Source of the DNA: Bacteroidota bacterium
Lineage (GTDB): Bacteria; Bacteroidota; Bacteroidia; Bacteroidales; Prolixibacteraceae
DNA: 6,288 nucleotides
Assembly (NCBI GenBank): GCA_030691295.1
Contig: JAUYEQ010000590.1
Span: 1-6,288 of the forward strand
Direction: 5' to 3'
Each line of letters starts with the position of its first letter. Positions within the stretch are counted from its first letter, which is position 1. The translations under genes and the position numbers were made by a program. Below, piece by piece: positions 1 to 6,288 of this stretch. The notes below the pieces were generated by a model. The model was not told where the DNA came from and made no database searches. It was given only the letters and a program-made list of their open reading frames with translations.

Positions 1-268
1 TATCGACCAACAGAGTCAGAAAATTCTGGTCACTAAGGCGCAACAGAAAAAAATTTGGATAATTGATTTTTCCTTTGAATTCAAAAGACCCATCCTTTTT
101 TATCTTCACCGAATCAATCGGCACACTGGCAGCCACTTTCAACTCGTCCAGATAGAGATATTTCTCTTCGGCATTGGTGATTTTTCCGCTAATAACGAAT
201 CCATTTGGTTTTTTGCAGGCAGAAATAAAAGCTGCAAGAACAAGTAAAATCAGAAATATTTTTTTCAC
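1..268 (-). CDS. Partial lipoprotein with DUF4369-like N-terminal domain
   Basis: This is the first 89 codons of a minus-strand gene that runs off the left edge. It starts at a GTG (266-268) and begins VKKIFLILLVLAAFISACKK: a basic N-terminus, a hydrophobic stretch and a lipobox (Ile-Ser-Ala-Cys) with the lipidated cysteine at residue 18, so the product should be a membrane-anchored lipoprotein. The following residues (VISGKITN, YLYLDEL, IDSVKIKKDGSFEFKGKI) match the pattern of the DUF4369 domain. In Bacteroidota that domain often precedes a thioredoxin/TlpA-like fold in periplasmic disulfide reductases; whether a thioredoxin domain follows here lies outside the window. GTG was chosen because it directly precedes the Lys-Lys of the signal peptide and no ATG fits in frame. 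It is divergently transcribed from ribF. Lipoprotein status is well supported; family membership is moderate. Confidence 0.8.
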   Translation of the reverse strand, partial: MKKIFLILLVLAAFISACKKPNGFVISGKITNAEEKYLYLDELKVAASVPIDSVKIKKDGSFEFKGKINYPNFFLLRLSDQNFLTLLVD

Positions 269-313
269 AGTACTACTTTTTACAATAATTGGAGGGCATA
301 AAAATAATAATTT

Positions 314-327
314 CAACCGAACGGTTG
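314..327. repeat. Short inverted repeat in divergent intergenic region
   Basis: CAACCG and CGGTTG form perfect 6-bp arms around an AA spacer. The element lies between the divergent lipoprotein and ribF starts, about 30 bp upstream of the ribF -7 element, a position suited to a regulator binding site. The 2-nt spacer makes it a poor RNA hairpin. Function is inferred from position only. Confidence 0.4.
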
Positions 328-358
328 TTCCTTTTTCAATATTGCCACCTTAAATAAC

Positions 359-366
359 TATTTTTG
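359..366 (+). promoter_or_regulatory. Candidate ribF promoter -7 element (TATTTTTG)
   Basis: TATTTTTG matches the Bacteroidota housekeeping -7 consensus TAnnTTTG exactly. A TTTC at 334-337, 21 bp upstream, could act as a weak -33 element; a TTG at 342-344 is closer than usual. Transcription would begin a few bases downstream, leaving a leader of roughly 15-20 nt before the GTG start at 391. This supports GTG 391 over the in-frame TTG at 364, which lies inside the element. Confidence 0.5.
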
Positions 367-390
367 ACCCGAATTTTAATCCTTCAATTT

Positions 391-1329
391 GTGAAGATAC
401 ACCGAAACCTGAATAACTTCCAGGCACAAAACCCTGTTCTTACAATCGGAACCTTTGATGGAGTTCATTTGGGACACCGAAAAATTATAGGCAGGTTGCA
501 CGATCTGGCAAAAACAATCAACGGCGAATCTGTTATTTTCACGTTCGATCCGCATCCGCGTAAAGTAGTTGCTCCGGGCGAAACCACTTTGCGTCTTTTA
601 ACAACTCTGGAAGAAAAGATCGTCTTGTTTGAGCAATCCGGCATCGATCACCTCATAATTTATCCTTTCACGCCTGAATTTTCGAAACTGACTTATGAAG
701 AATTTGTTGAACAAGTGCTGGTTGGACAGATACACACTAAATTTCTGGTGGTAGGGTACGACCATAAATTCGGGAAGAACCGCCAGGGCGATTTTGAATT
801 TCTCAAAAAATGTGCTGACCGCCATGAATTTCAGATAGAGAAACTGGATGTACTGCTGAAGAACGAATCGCACATCAGTTCTACCAAAATTCGTGAGGCC
901 ATTCAGGAAGGAGATTTTGAGACAGCCAACGCTTTTCTGGGATACCCGTTTACACTGCACGGTACTGTTGTTGAAGGACAAAAGCTAGGTAGGAAAATTC
1001 AGTTTCCAACTGCCAATATTCAGGCTTCCGATCCTGAAAAAATCATTCCCGGATATGGTGTTTACGCAGTGGAAATAACAGTGAAGAGCCAAACATTTCA
1101 GGGAATGCTGAACATTGGAAGCCGGCCAACTGTTAACAACAACGCCGATAATCGCAGCATTGAAGTTCATATATTCGATTTTGAATCAGACATCTATGGA
1201 GAACCTATCGAATTGGTGTTTTTCAAAAAATTGAGGGAAGAACAGAAATTTTTGTCGATTGATGCGTTGAAAGAACAGTTGGTAAAAGATAAAGCGGATA
1301 CCATTGCATTTTTTCGGAAAACGGAATAA
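391..1329 (+). CDS. ribF: Bifunctional riboflavin kinase / FMN adenylyltransferase (FAD synthetase)
   Basis: The 312-residue product matches the usual length of bacterial RibF. It phosphorylates riboflavin to FMN and adenylates FMN to FAD in the cytoplasm. The N-terminal nucleotidyltransferase half shows GTFDGVHLGH (residues 20-29, the HxGH-type ATP site), GYDHKFGKNRQG (122-133) and ISSTKIREAI (162-171, the SSTxxR signature). The C-terminal riboflavin kinase half shows GQKLGRKIQFPTAN (196-209, with the PTAN motif), GMLNIGSRPTV (238-248) and IEVHIFDF (257-264). The start is set at GTG 391, giving VKIHRNLNNF, which resembles the usual RibF N-terminus; an in-frame TTG at 364 would add nine atypical residues and overlaps the likely promoter. 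No clear Shine-Dalgarno sequence is seen, as is normal in Bacteroidota. No terminator is visible before ahcY, so some read-through is possible. Confidence 0.96.
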   Translation: MKIHRNLNNFQAQNPVLTIGTFDGVHLGHRKIIGRLHDLAKTINGESVIFTFDPHPRKVVAPGETTLRLLTTLEEKIVLFEQSGIDHLIIYPFTPEFSKLTYEEFVEQVLVGQIHTKFLVVGYDHKFGKNRQGDFEFLKKCADRHEFQIEKLDVLLKNESHISSTKIREAIQEGDFETANAFLGYPFTLHGTVVEGQKLGRKIQFPTANIQASDPEKIIPGYGVYAVEITVKSQTFQGMLNIGSRPTVNNNADNRSIEVHIFDFESDIYGEPIELVFFKKLREEQKFLSIDALKEQLVKDKADTIAFFRKTE

Positions 1330-1397
1330 ACACAAGGATTCAGCGTTCAGAAAAAAGATTGTAACATACATTAATACAATAAATATATCCTTTTAAT

Positions 1398-1405
1398 TAA
1401 CTTCG
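1398..1405 (+). promoter_or_regulatory. Candidate ahcY promoter -7 element (TAACTTCG)
   Basis: TAACTTCG fits the Bacteroidota -7 consensus TAnnTTTG with one change (TTCG for TTTG) and lies 22 bp before the ahcY ATG, giving a short leader. No convincing -33 TTG sits at the usual distance: the nearest, at 1359-1361, is 36 bp upstream. The 98-bp gap after ribF is AT-rich and shows no riboswitch-like pairing. Confidence 0.4.
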
Positions 1406-1427
1406 CACTCAAATTTAAATTTCAGAA

Positions 1428-2846
1428 ATGACAACAATAACATTGGAACAAACGACTTATAAAGTTGCAGACATATCGCTTGCAGCCTTCGGTCGGAAAG
1501 AGATTGAAATTGCAGAAAAAGAAATGCCCGGATTGATGTCTGTCAGGAAAAAATATTCTGCGGCCAAACCGTTGAAAGGTTCGCGTATCATGGGTTCGCT
1601 CCACATGACCATACAAACCGCTGTGCTGATTGAAACACTCGTTGAACTCGGCGCTGAAGTACGCTGGGCAAGTTGTAACATTTTCAGCACACAGGATCAT
1701 GCTGCGGCTGCCATTGCTGCCGCAGGAATTCCGGTTTTTGCATGGAAAGGCGAATCGTTGGCCGAATACTGGTGGTGTACCGAGCGGGCGCTCGATTTTG
1801 GCGACGGCCTCGGACCTAACCTGATTGTTGACGATGGCGGCGATGCCACGATGATGATTCACCGTGGTTATGAAGCCGAAAGAAATCCATCCATTCTCGA
1901 CCTGCCGGTTGAAGCAGAAGATGAAATTGAGCTGAACAATGCACTGAAAGAAGTATTGGCTTTCGATCCGCAACGTTGGAGCCGTCAGGCGCCTTTGATC
2001 AAAGGTGTCTCGGAAGAAACAACTACCGGCGTTCACCGTTTGTATCAAATGAAAAATGAAGGCAAACTTTTATTCCCTGCCTTTAATGTGAACGATTCGG
2101 TAACCAAATCAAAATTCGACAACCTTTATGGCTGCCGCGAATCGCTGGCCGATGGAATCAAACGAGCAACCGATGTAATGATTGCCGGAAAAGTGGTGAT
2201 TGTGGCCGGTTACGGCGATGTTGGCAAAGGTTGTGCCCACTCGATGCGCAGTTACGGAGCCCGTGTAATTGTGACCGAAATTGATCCGATTTGCGCCCTT
2301 CAGGCTGCGATGGAAGGTTTTGAAGTAAAAACCATGGACGACGCCGTTTCAGAAGGAAACATTTTTGTGACCACCACCGGAAACAAAGACATTATCACCG
2401 GAGAACACATGGCTGCCATGAAAGACCAGGCCATTGTATGTAACATCGGCCATTTCGACAACGAAATTCAGGTTGTCCGCCTCGAAAAATGGGCTGGCAT
2501 CCGAAAAACAAATATCAAACCGCAGGTCGATAAATATACTTATGCTGACGGACATTCCATCTTCCTGCTTGCTGAAGGCCGTTTGGTGAATCTTGGTTGT
2601 GCCACCGGTCATCCATCGTTTGTAATGTCGAACTCGTTCACCAACCAAACATTGGCACAGCTCGAACTTTGGAAAAATGATTATCCGGTAGATGTTTACC
2701 GTTTGCCAAAAGCCCTCGACGAAGAAGTTGCGCGCCTACATCTGGAACAACTTGGCGTTAAACTGACTATTTTAACACCCGATCAGGCTGATTATTTGGG
2801 AATTTCTGCTGAAGGCCCGTATAAACCTGATCATTACAGGTATTAG
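1428..2846 (+). CDS. ahcY: Adenosylhomocysteinase (S-adenosyl-L-homocysteine hydrolase)
   Basis: The 472-residue cytoplasmic enzyme reversibly hydrolyses S-adenosylhomocysteine to adenosine and homocysteine, relieving product inhibition of methyltransferases and feeding the methyl cycle. Family landmarks are all present: [16 protein letters not shown] around His59, VDDGGDAT (134-141), [12 protein letters not shown] (195-206), [17 protein letters not shown] (220-236) with the NAD-site Lys227 and Asp231, the Rossmann glycine motif AGYGDVGKG (260-268), GHFDNEI (341-347) and the C-terminal KPDHYRY (466-472), whose Lys466 and Tyr470 correspond to residues that reach the NAD of a neighbouring subunit. 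Residues about 161-193 form the insert found in many bacterial forms. The ATG at 1428 gives the expected length and N-terminus. The gene is clearly richer in GC than the protease gene on the right. No frameshift or missing catalytic residue is visible. Confidence 0.98.
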   Translation: MTTITLEQTTYKVADISLAAFGRKEIEIAEKEMPGLMSVRKKYSAAKPLKGSRIMGSLHMTIQTAVLIETLVELGAEVRWASCNIFSTQDHAAAAIAAAGIPVFAWKGESLAEYWWCTERALDFGDGLGPNLIVDDGGDATMMIHRGYEAERNPSILDLPVEAEDEIELNNALKEVLAFDPQRWSRQAPLIKGVSEETTTGVHRLYQMKNEGKLLFPAFNVNDSVTKSKFDNLYGCRESLADGIKRATDVMIAGKVVIVAGYGDVGKGCAHSMRSYGARVIVTEIDPICALQAAMEGFEVKTMDDAVSEGNIFVTTTGNKDIITGEHMAAMKDQAIVCNIGHFDNEIQVVRLEKWAGIRKTNIKPQVDKYTYADGHSIFLLAEGRLVNLGCATGHPSFVMSNSFTNQTLAQLELWKNDYPVDVYRLPKALDEEVARLHLEQLGVKLTILTPDQADYLGISAEGPYKPDHYRY

Positions 2847-2852
2847 GACAAG

Positions 2853-2880
2853 TTTAAAGTTTAAAGTCAAAAGTTTAAAG
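2853..2880. repeat. Four-unit heptamer repeat (TTTAAAG)
   Basis: Four in-phase 7-bp units follow six bases after the ahcY stop: TTTAAAG at 2853 and 2860, a diverged TCAAAAG at 2867, and TTTAAAG at 2874. TTTAAA is itself palindromic, so each unit carries a dyad. From memory, short arrays of this kind are common between genes in some Bacteroidota; no function is known to me. Confidence 0.75.
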
Positions 2881-2902
2881 TTTGGCACTTACACGATAAT
2901 AG

Positions 2903-2932
2903 AAAAGGAGCTCTTTAACTGGTTCCTTTTTT
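2903..2932 (+). terminator. Rho-independent terminator of ahcY
   Basis: AAAAGGAGCT (2903-2912) pairs with GGTTCCTTTT (2921-2930) as a 10-bp stem with two G-U pairs, closing an 8-nt loop, and ends in a six-T run (2927-2932). It lies 56 bp after the ahcY stop on the same strand. The stem has modest GC content, so strength is uncertain. Confidence 0.7.
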
Positions 2933-2944
2933 AGTTATCAAAAA

Positions 2945-2962
2945 TAATACAAATTTGTATTA
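2945..2962. promoter_or_regulatory. 18-bp perfect palindrome
   Basis: TAATACAAATTTGTATTA is self-complementary over all 18 positions, without a spacer. It resembles a binding site for a dimeric DNA-binding protein but sits between two converging gene ends, 12 bp past the ahcY terminator, where no start of a recognisable gene lies near. It could be an orphan operator, part of a decayed locus, or chance in AT-rich DNA. The palindrome is certain; the regulatory role is not. Confidence 0.35.
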
Positions 2963-3033
2963 CAGCGGTTAGGTTTTAGCAGCAGTATGGGATTGCGGGC
3001 TTATTTCTTTTAAAACAACACCACATTGAAATC
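2963..3033. other. Intergenic stretch with no recognised feature
   Basis: Between the palindrome and the minus-strand terminator I see nothing convincing. The only ATG-initiated frame on the plus strand (2987-3013, 8 codons) is too short to support. Confidence 0.6.
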
Positions 3034-3069
3034 AAAAAGGATTCGATCTTGTAATAAGACCGAATCCTT
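3034..3069 (-). terminator. Rho-independent terminator of the large secreted protease gene
   Basis: Read on the minus strand, AAGGATTCG (complement of 3061-3069) pairs with CGAATCCTT (complement of 3037-3045) as a 9-bp stem, followed by one mismatch and four more pairs around a 5-nt loop (3051-3055). A five-T run (3034-3038) follows. It lies about 120 bp beyond the stop of the minus-strand gene. The stem is nearly symmetric, but the plus strand has no T-run after it, so it should act mainly on minus-strand transcripts. Confidence 0.75.
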
Positions 3070-3122
3070 ATGTCTGAATGTATTATACTGGACTTTGAAT
3101 GACCTGAAAAGAGGCTTCTATC

Positions 3123-3176
3123 TATTTTCTTAAATTCAAATGTCGCTCCCGATTTGAGTTTTATGAAGTAGATGAC
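3123..3176 (-). pseudogene. Probable remnant of a T9SS sorting-domain C-terminus
   Basis: After the large gene's TAG comes a second TAG (3189-3191), and the same frame then reads VIYFIKLKSGATFEFKKI (3176 down to 3123). This closely resembles the last two strands of a T9SS C-terminal sorting domain, whose typical pattern is Gly-Val/Ile-Tyr, alternating hydrophobics with Lys, a Gly-containing turn and a final Lys-Lys-Ile. It is not expressed as part of the intact gene, which already has a complete sorting domain ending in VVIQK. It may be the leftover end of an earlier or neighbouring T9SS cargo gene replaced by recombination. Eighteen residues are too few to exclude coincidence. Confidence 0.4.
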
Positions 3177-3191
3177 AGAAGTGAAGGACTA

Positions 3192-6100
3192 CTATTTCTG
3201 TATTACAACCTTTCTATTTATTATTGTTTCATTATCAAGTTTAATTTGGATTTGATAGATTCCATTAGCTAGATTCTTGACATCAAGTGTACTTTTAATT
3301 TTTCCTAATTTAGCATCAGCAATTCTCTCAACCTGAACTTTCTGACCAATTAAATTATAAAGAGAAATTGTTATTTGTCTATTCGAATAGGAAAGATCAA
3401 ACTCTACATAAAATTTATCACTGGTAGGATTAGGATATATTATAATATTATTCAACAATTCTTTGTCCGAAATACCTGTAATATAAGAATTAACGAATGC
3501 GGTATTGGCTGCATAGTTAGTTCCATCTGAAGCATTATATTCAAAAGTCAAATTACCATTCCAACTGCTATTTGGTATAAAGGCAATATTACGAATGTCA
3601 TTTTCAGGAATAGTCTGTTTTGCGACAATGGGATAATTGTATAATTCCAAAGAACCGTTGGCAGGAAACGATTCGATCATAATATATTTTAAAGTATTTC
3701 CGTCTATATCGACAAAATGATTTATAAAATCAGAACTTGCAAAATATACTGGATCAGTCTTATTCTTAGTTGCTTTGTTGATGTTGCTAATTATTGGGGC
3801 ATTGTTTGAACTTTGAGTAATTGCAACAACTTGTGGACTATTTGATACACTTGCACTGCTTATAGTAACATAGCCAGTCCTTGATTTTCCAGTATTGTTT
3901 ACAGAACAATTTGCAGTAATTAAGCCATTATTCTGCCCATTTGGATTCGATAATGTAATCCAATTATCCGACGTTAGTCCATTCCAATTAATTGTCCCTT
4001 GACCTATTATTCCTACATTAATAGGAATAGAACTACTTGCAACAGGAAGTTCTTTGTCCTTATAAAAATCTGTTGAAACTAATAATTGAGGTATTGTCGA
4101 ATTTACTGATTTTTGTGCTATTACAGTAATATACCTAATAGGATCAACAGGATCATTAGAATTAATGGTGACCTTAGCTGTTTCTGTTGAACCTGATATT
4201 AAATTCCAATTAGATAACGAAATCTTCACTGATATTGAGGATGAGGGGAGTACTGTTCCAGATGGGAGAGAAACTGATAACCATTCTTTATCGGAAGTGA
4301 TATTATTAATTATCAAGTTCGCTCCTCCTAAATTGTTTATAGTAAATGTTTCTGAAACAATGTTATTTGAATTAGCAAGAGAAATGCCTTTGGCAAAAGA
4401 TGCATAAGATCCAAATTTTAAATTACTGGTAACATCGCTATACGAAATACGAAAATATCCTTTTTCTCCCCATCCTGAACCATAACTATTTTTCACTTTA
4501 AAGCATTGTAAATTATCATCATAACCTACCAACAGGACTGCATGACCCCAATGAAAAGCTTCCGTATTATTAGATTTAATAATACCACCTTTGTAAGAAA
4601 AGAAACTTGTCTGATAAAACATTGCGACGGACAATGGGCCATCTTGTAATGCCAATTTTAAATCATCAACTGTTGTATAATTCCATAGCGCATTAGAAAA
4701 TTGTGAAATACTAATTACACCTTCAGGATTGGCACATTGATTGGCACAAAGTGTATTTTTTGCAACATAAGGGAAACAATTCTCAGATAGAAGTCCATTG
4801 TTTTTTATATAATTAAATGCTTCATAATACCAACCACCTGAACAGTTATTATTAGGTACACAAGAGACCATTTCTTGTTCTGAAAAATCAGGATTAGGCA
4901 AAAGACGATTTTGATTTGCTAAATTTTCAAGTAAAGCAATAGCAGAAAACGCCCAGCATGAACCACATGGATTTTGATTCTTCACAGGGCTATCGTAAGT
5001 ACTCCAATCAACAAAATTTGGCAAACTATTATTGTCGCCATATTTTTCCAACATGTTTTTTTTCCAGTTCTCTGTAACCGACAAAGGTACAATTACTCGA
5101 GAGGCTAGTCCTGTATTGTTTTTATCTGATAATAAATCATTCTCACTAACTTTGTATGAATTATTAAAAGATAATATTGCACTTTTTTTGTTCGTTTCAT
5201 AAAGCGTTATTGATAACTTATCTAGATAGATATTTGGGGTATTAGTAAGACTAAAATTTGCAACTAAATTTTCATTATCTACTATGTTAAAGCTATATGA
5301 AGCATTGTTAGAGACTTGTATCCCATTTTTGGTCCAATTGACAAATTTGTAATTTAAATTTGGTGAAGCCTTAACTGTAACATATTCATTATATGAATAT
5401 GTTCCACTTCCAGATGTGGTTCCACCATATGAAGGAATCGATGAAGTAATTACAGTGTTTTGAATAGTTGCTAAAGTTAAATATGCATAATTGCTTATAA
5501 CTTGATAGTTACCATTGCAATTAAAAATATGGCAATAATAGTAATTTCCATTGTCTGATACAGTGAGCGTTGGAGTCGTGTAAGAAGAACTATTTGCACC
5601 CGAAATTTGTGAGCCATTTTTATACCAAAAATAAGAGAATGGAGCTGTTCCATTAGCTGAAACATTAAATGTAACTGTAGTTCCTGGAGTTATTGTCTTA
5701 TTGGAAGGTTGCGAACCCATTGAAATTGGAGTACAAATAGAGCTGACAGTCAATGTTGCATTATTGCTCTGGGCCTGATTAGTATTATTGTTATTGGTAA
5801 TAAGGCAATAATAGTGATTTCCATTATCAGACGTAGTGAGTGTGGGTGTTGTGTAAGAAGAACTATTTGCACCCGAAATCAGCGTACCATTTTTATACCA
5901 GAAGTAAGAAAAGGGAGCAGTTCCATTCACTGTTACACTAAATGTAGCGGTATTTCCTTCATTCACTGTCTGATTCGAAGGATGTGTAGCTACTGAAACT
6001 GCAATATCAGCGTTCTCAACGGTGAGTGTTGCGTTGCTACTGATAGCCTGATAAGTACTATTGCAATTGGTAATAATACATTTATAAGTATTTCCATTAT

Positions 6101-6288
6101 CGGATATGGAAAGAGTTGGAGTCGTGTACGAAGAGCTGTTTGCACCCGAAATTTGCACATTGTTTTTATACCAGAAATAAAGGAACGGTGCGTCTCCATT
6201 TGCAGAAACGCTAAAGGTGGCAGTGTTGCCAACCGATTTGGTTTGGCTCTGGGGCTGCGTTGCCATAGAAACAGCTGTGCAGGGGGTA
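3192..6288 (-). CDS. T9SS-secreted papain-like (C1A) cysteine protease with Ig-like, InlB-like, BACON-like and cadherin-like domains (5' partial)
   Basis: The frame is open to the right edge (upstream residues TPCTAVS continue the repeat pattern), so the Met at 6264-6266 is internal and the signal peptide lies outside. Numbering that Met as 1, the domains are: Ig-like repeats (to about 268), an InlB/Flg_new-like repeat (270-340, with KFVNWTKNG), a linker (341-412), a C1A protease (413-625), BACON-like domains (about 630-718 and 725-820), a cadherin-like domain (823-925) and a type A T9SS sorting domain (932-1024: YPNPTSDKF, SLYNLIGQKV, NLANGIYQI, KVVIQK). The protease has oxyanion Gln431, nucleophile Cys437 in CGSCWAF, His575 in GHAVLLVGYDD and Asn593 in KNSYGSGWGEKGY. 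Cys434 and Cys475 (CSGG) match a conserved papain disulfide. Tyr595 replaces the usual Trp after the catalytic Asn. No ERFNIN-type (I29) propeptide is recognisable before the catalytic domain. The product should cross the outer membrane by T9SS and be released or anchored at the surface; its substrate is unknown. Confidence 0.93.
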   Translation of the reverse strand, partial: TPCTAVSMATQPQSQTKSVGNTATFSVSANGDAPFLYFWYKNNVQISGANSSSYTTPTLSISDNGNTYKCIITNCNSTYQAISSNATLTVENADIAVSVATHPSNQTVNEGNTATFSVTVNGTAPFSYFWYKNGTLISGANSSSYTTPTLTTSDNGNHYYCLITNNNNTNQAQSNNATLTVSSICTPISMGSQPSNKTITPGTTVTFNVSANGTAPFSYFWYKNGSQISGANSSSYTTPTLTVSDNGNYYYCHIFNCNGNYQVISNYAYLTLATIQNTVITSSIPSYGGTTSGSGTYSYNEYVTVKASPNLNYKFVNWTKNGIQVSNNASYSFNIVDNENLVANFSLTNTPNIYLDKLSITLYETNKKSAILSFNNSYKVSENDLLSDKNNTGLASRVIVPLSVTENWKKNMLEKYGDNNSLPNFVDWSTYDSPVKNQNPCGSCWAFSAIALLENLANQNRLLPNPDFSEQEMVSCVPNNNCSGGWYYEAFNYIKNNGLLSENCFPYVAKNTLCANQCANPEGVISISQFSNALWNYTTVDDLKLALQDGPLSVAMFYQTSFFSYKGGIIKSNNTEAFHWGHAVLLVGYDDNLQCFKVKNSYGSGWGEKGYFRISYSDVTSNLKFGSYASFAKGISLANSNNIVSETFTINNLGGANLIINNITSDKEWLSVSLPSGTVLPSSSISVKISLSNWNLISGSTETAKVTINSNDPVDPIRYITVIAQKSVNSTIPQLLVSTDFYKDKELPVASSSIPINVGIIGQGTINWNGLTSDNWITLSNPNGQNNGLITANCSVNNTGKSRTGYVTISSASVSNSPQVVAITQSSNNAPIISNINKATKNKTDPVYFASSDFINHFVDIDGNTLKYIMIESFPANGSLELYNYPIVAKQTIPENDIRNIAFIPNSSWNGNLTFEYNASDGTNYAANTAFVNSYITGISDKELLNNIIIYPNPTSDKFYVEFDLSYSNRQITISLYNLIGQKVQVERIADAKLGKIKSTLDVKNLANGIYQIQIKLDNETIINRKVVIQK
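5451..6269 (-). repeat. Three tandem 273-bp repeats encoding Ig-like domains
   Basis: Units 5997-6269, 5724-5996 and 5451-5723 have an exact 273-bp period: the shared TTTGCACCC begins at 6139, 5866 and 5593. Each encodes a 91-residue Ig-like domain with the core YFWYKN, then ISGANSSSYTTPTL (identical in all three), then SDNGN and Tyr-x-Cys. A 29-bp block is identical between unit 2 (5851-5879) and unit 3 (5578-5606), showing recent duplication or gene conversion. The last unit loses similarity after about 5463. The array probably continues beyond the right edge. Confidence 0.88.

Noticed and set aside
314..336. Terminator on the plus strand (inverted repeat followed by a T-rich run)
   Set aside because: The loop would be only two bases, and no plus-strand gene ends upstream; a binding site is more plausible.
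364..390. Extended ribF N-terminus from TTG at 364
   Set aside because: The extra nine residues are not typical of RibF, and the TTG lies inside the probable -7 promoter element.
598..981. Minus-strand open frames inside ribF and ahcY, and small frames opposite the protease gene
   Set aside because: They overlap well-supported genes, show no recognisable domains, and look like antisense shadows.
1330..1427. SAH or SAM riboswitch upstream of ahcY
   Set aside because: The 98-bp gap is AT-rich and shows no extended pairing or conserved riboswitch core.
2987..3013. Eight-codon frame MGLRAYFF on the plus strand
   Set aside because: It is too short to support, with no homology or start signal to back it.
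6264..6266. ATG as the true start of the large protease gene
   Set aside because: The frame stays open to the window edge, the upstream residues continue the Ig-repeat pattern, and no signal peptide follows this Met although the protein is a T9SS substrate.
5451..6269. CRISPR-like or other non-coding repeat array
   Set aside because: The repeats are 273 bp, in frame, and encode Ig-like domains.

Overview
The window looks like a chromosomal segment of a Bacteroidota member, probably a Bacteroidales or Marinilabiliales-type organism; the exact lineage cannot be fixed from sequence alone. Three things point there: a large secreted protein ending in a type IX secretion (T9SS) sorting domain, a DUF4369-type lipoprotein start, and Bacteroidota-style promoter -7 elements (TAnnTTTG-like) with no clear Shine-Dalgarno sequences.

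Layout, left to right. Positions 1-268 (minus) hold the 5' end of a lipoprotein gene that leaves the window on the left. A divergent intergenic region (269-390) carries a perfect TAnnTTTG element and a small inverted repeat. ribF (391-1329, plus) encodes the bifunctional riboflavin kinase/FMN adenylyltransferase. After 98 bp, ahcY (1428-2846, plus) encodes S-adenosylhomocysteine hydrolase. The tail-to-tail gap 2847-3191 is unusually structured: a heptamer repeat, a terminator for ahcY, an 18-bp perfect palindrome, a terminator facing the other way, and a probable remnant of a T9SS sorting-domain end. From 3192 to the right edge (minus) runs one long reading frame of at least 1031 codons whose 5' end is outside the window.

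That large gene is the most distinctive part. In protein order it has three Ig-like repeats of exactly 91 residues each, an InlB-type repeat domain, a papain-like (C1A) cysteine protease with the full Gln/Cys/His/Asn set, two BACON-like beta domains, a cadherin-like domain and a T9SS type A C-terminal sorting domain. It is most simply read as a secreted or cell-surface protease-adhesin exported by T9SS. It is much more AT-rich than ahcY (roughly 35% against 58% GC in sampled 60-base stretches).

ribF and ahcY are housekeeping genes: RibF supplies FMN and FAD, AhcY clears the S-adenosylhomocysteine left by methyltransferases. They share a strand but each appears to have its own promoter. Nothing links them functionally to the surface protease. 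I see no RNA gene, CRISPR array or complete mobile element.
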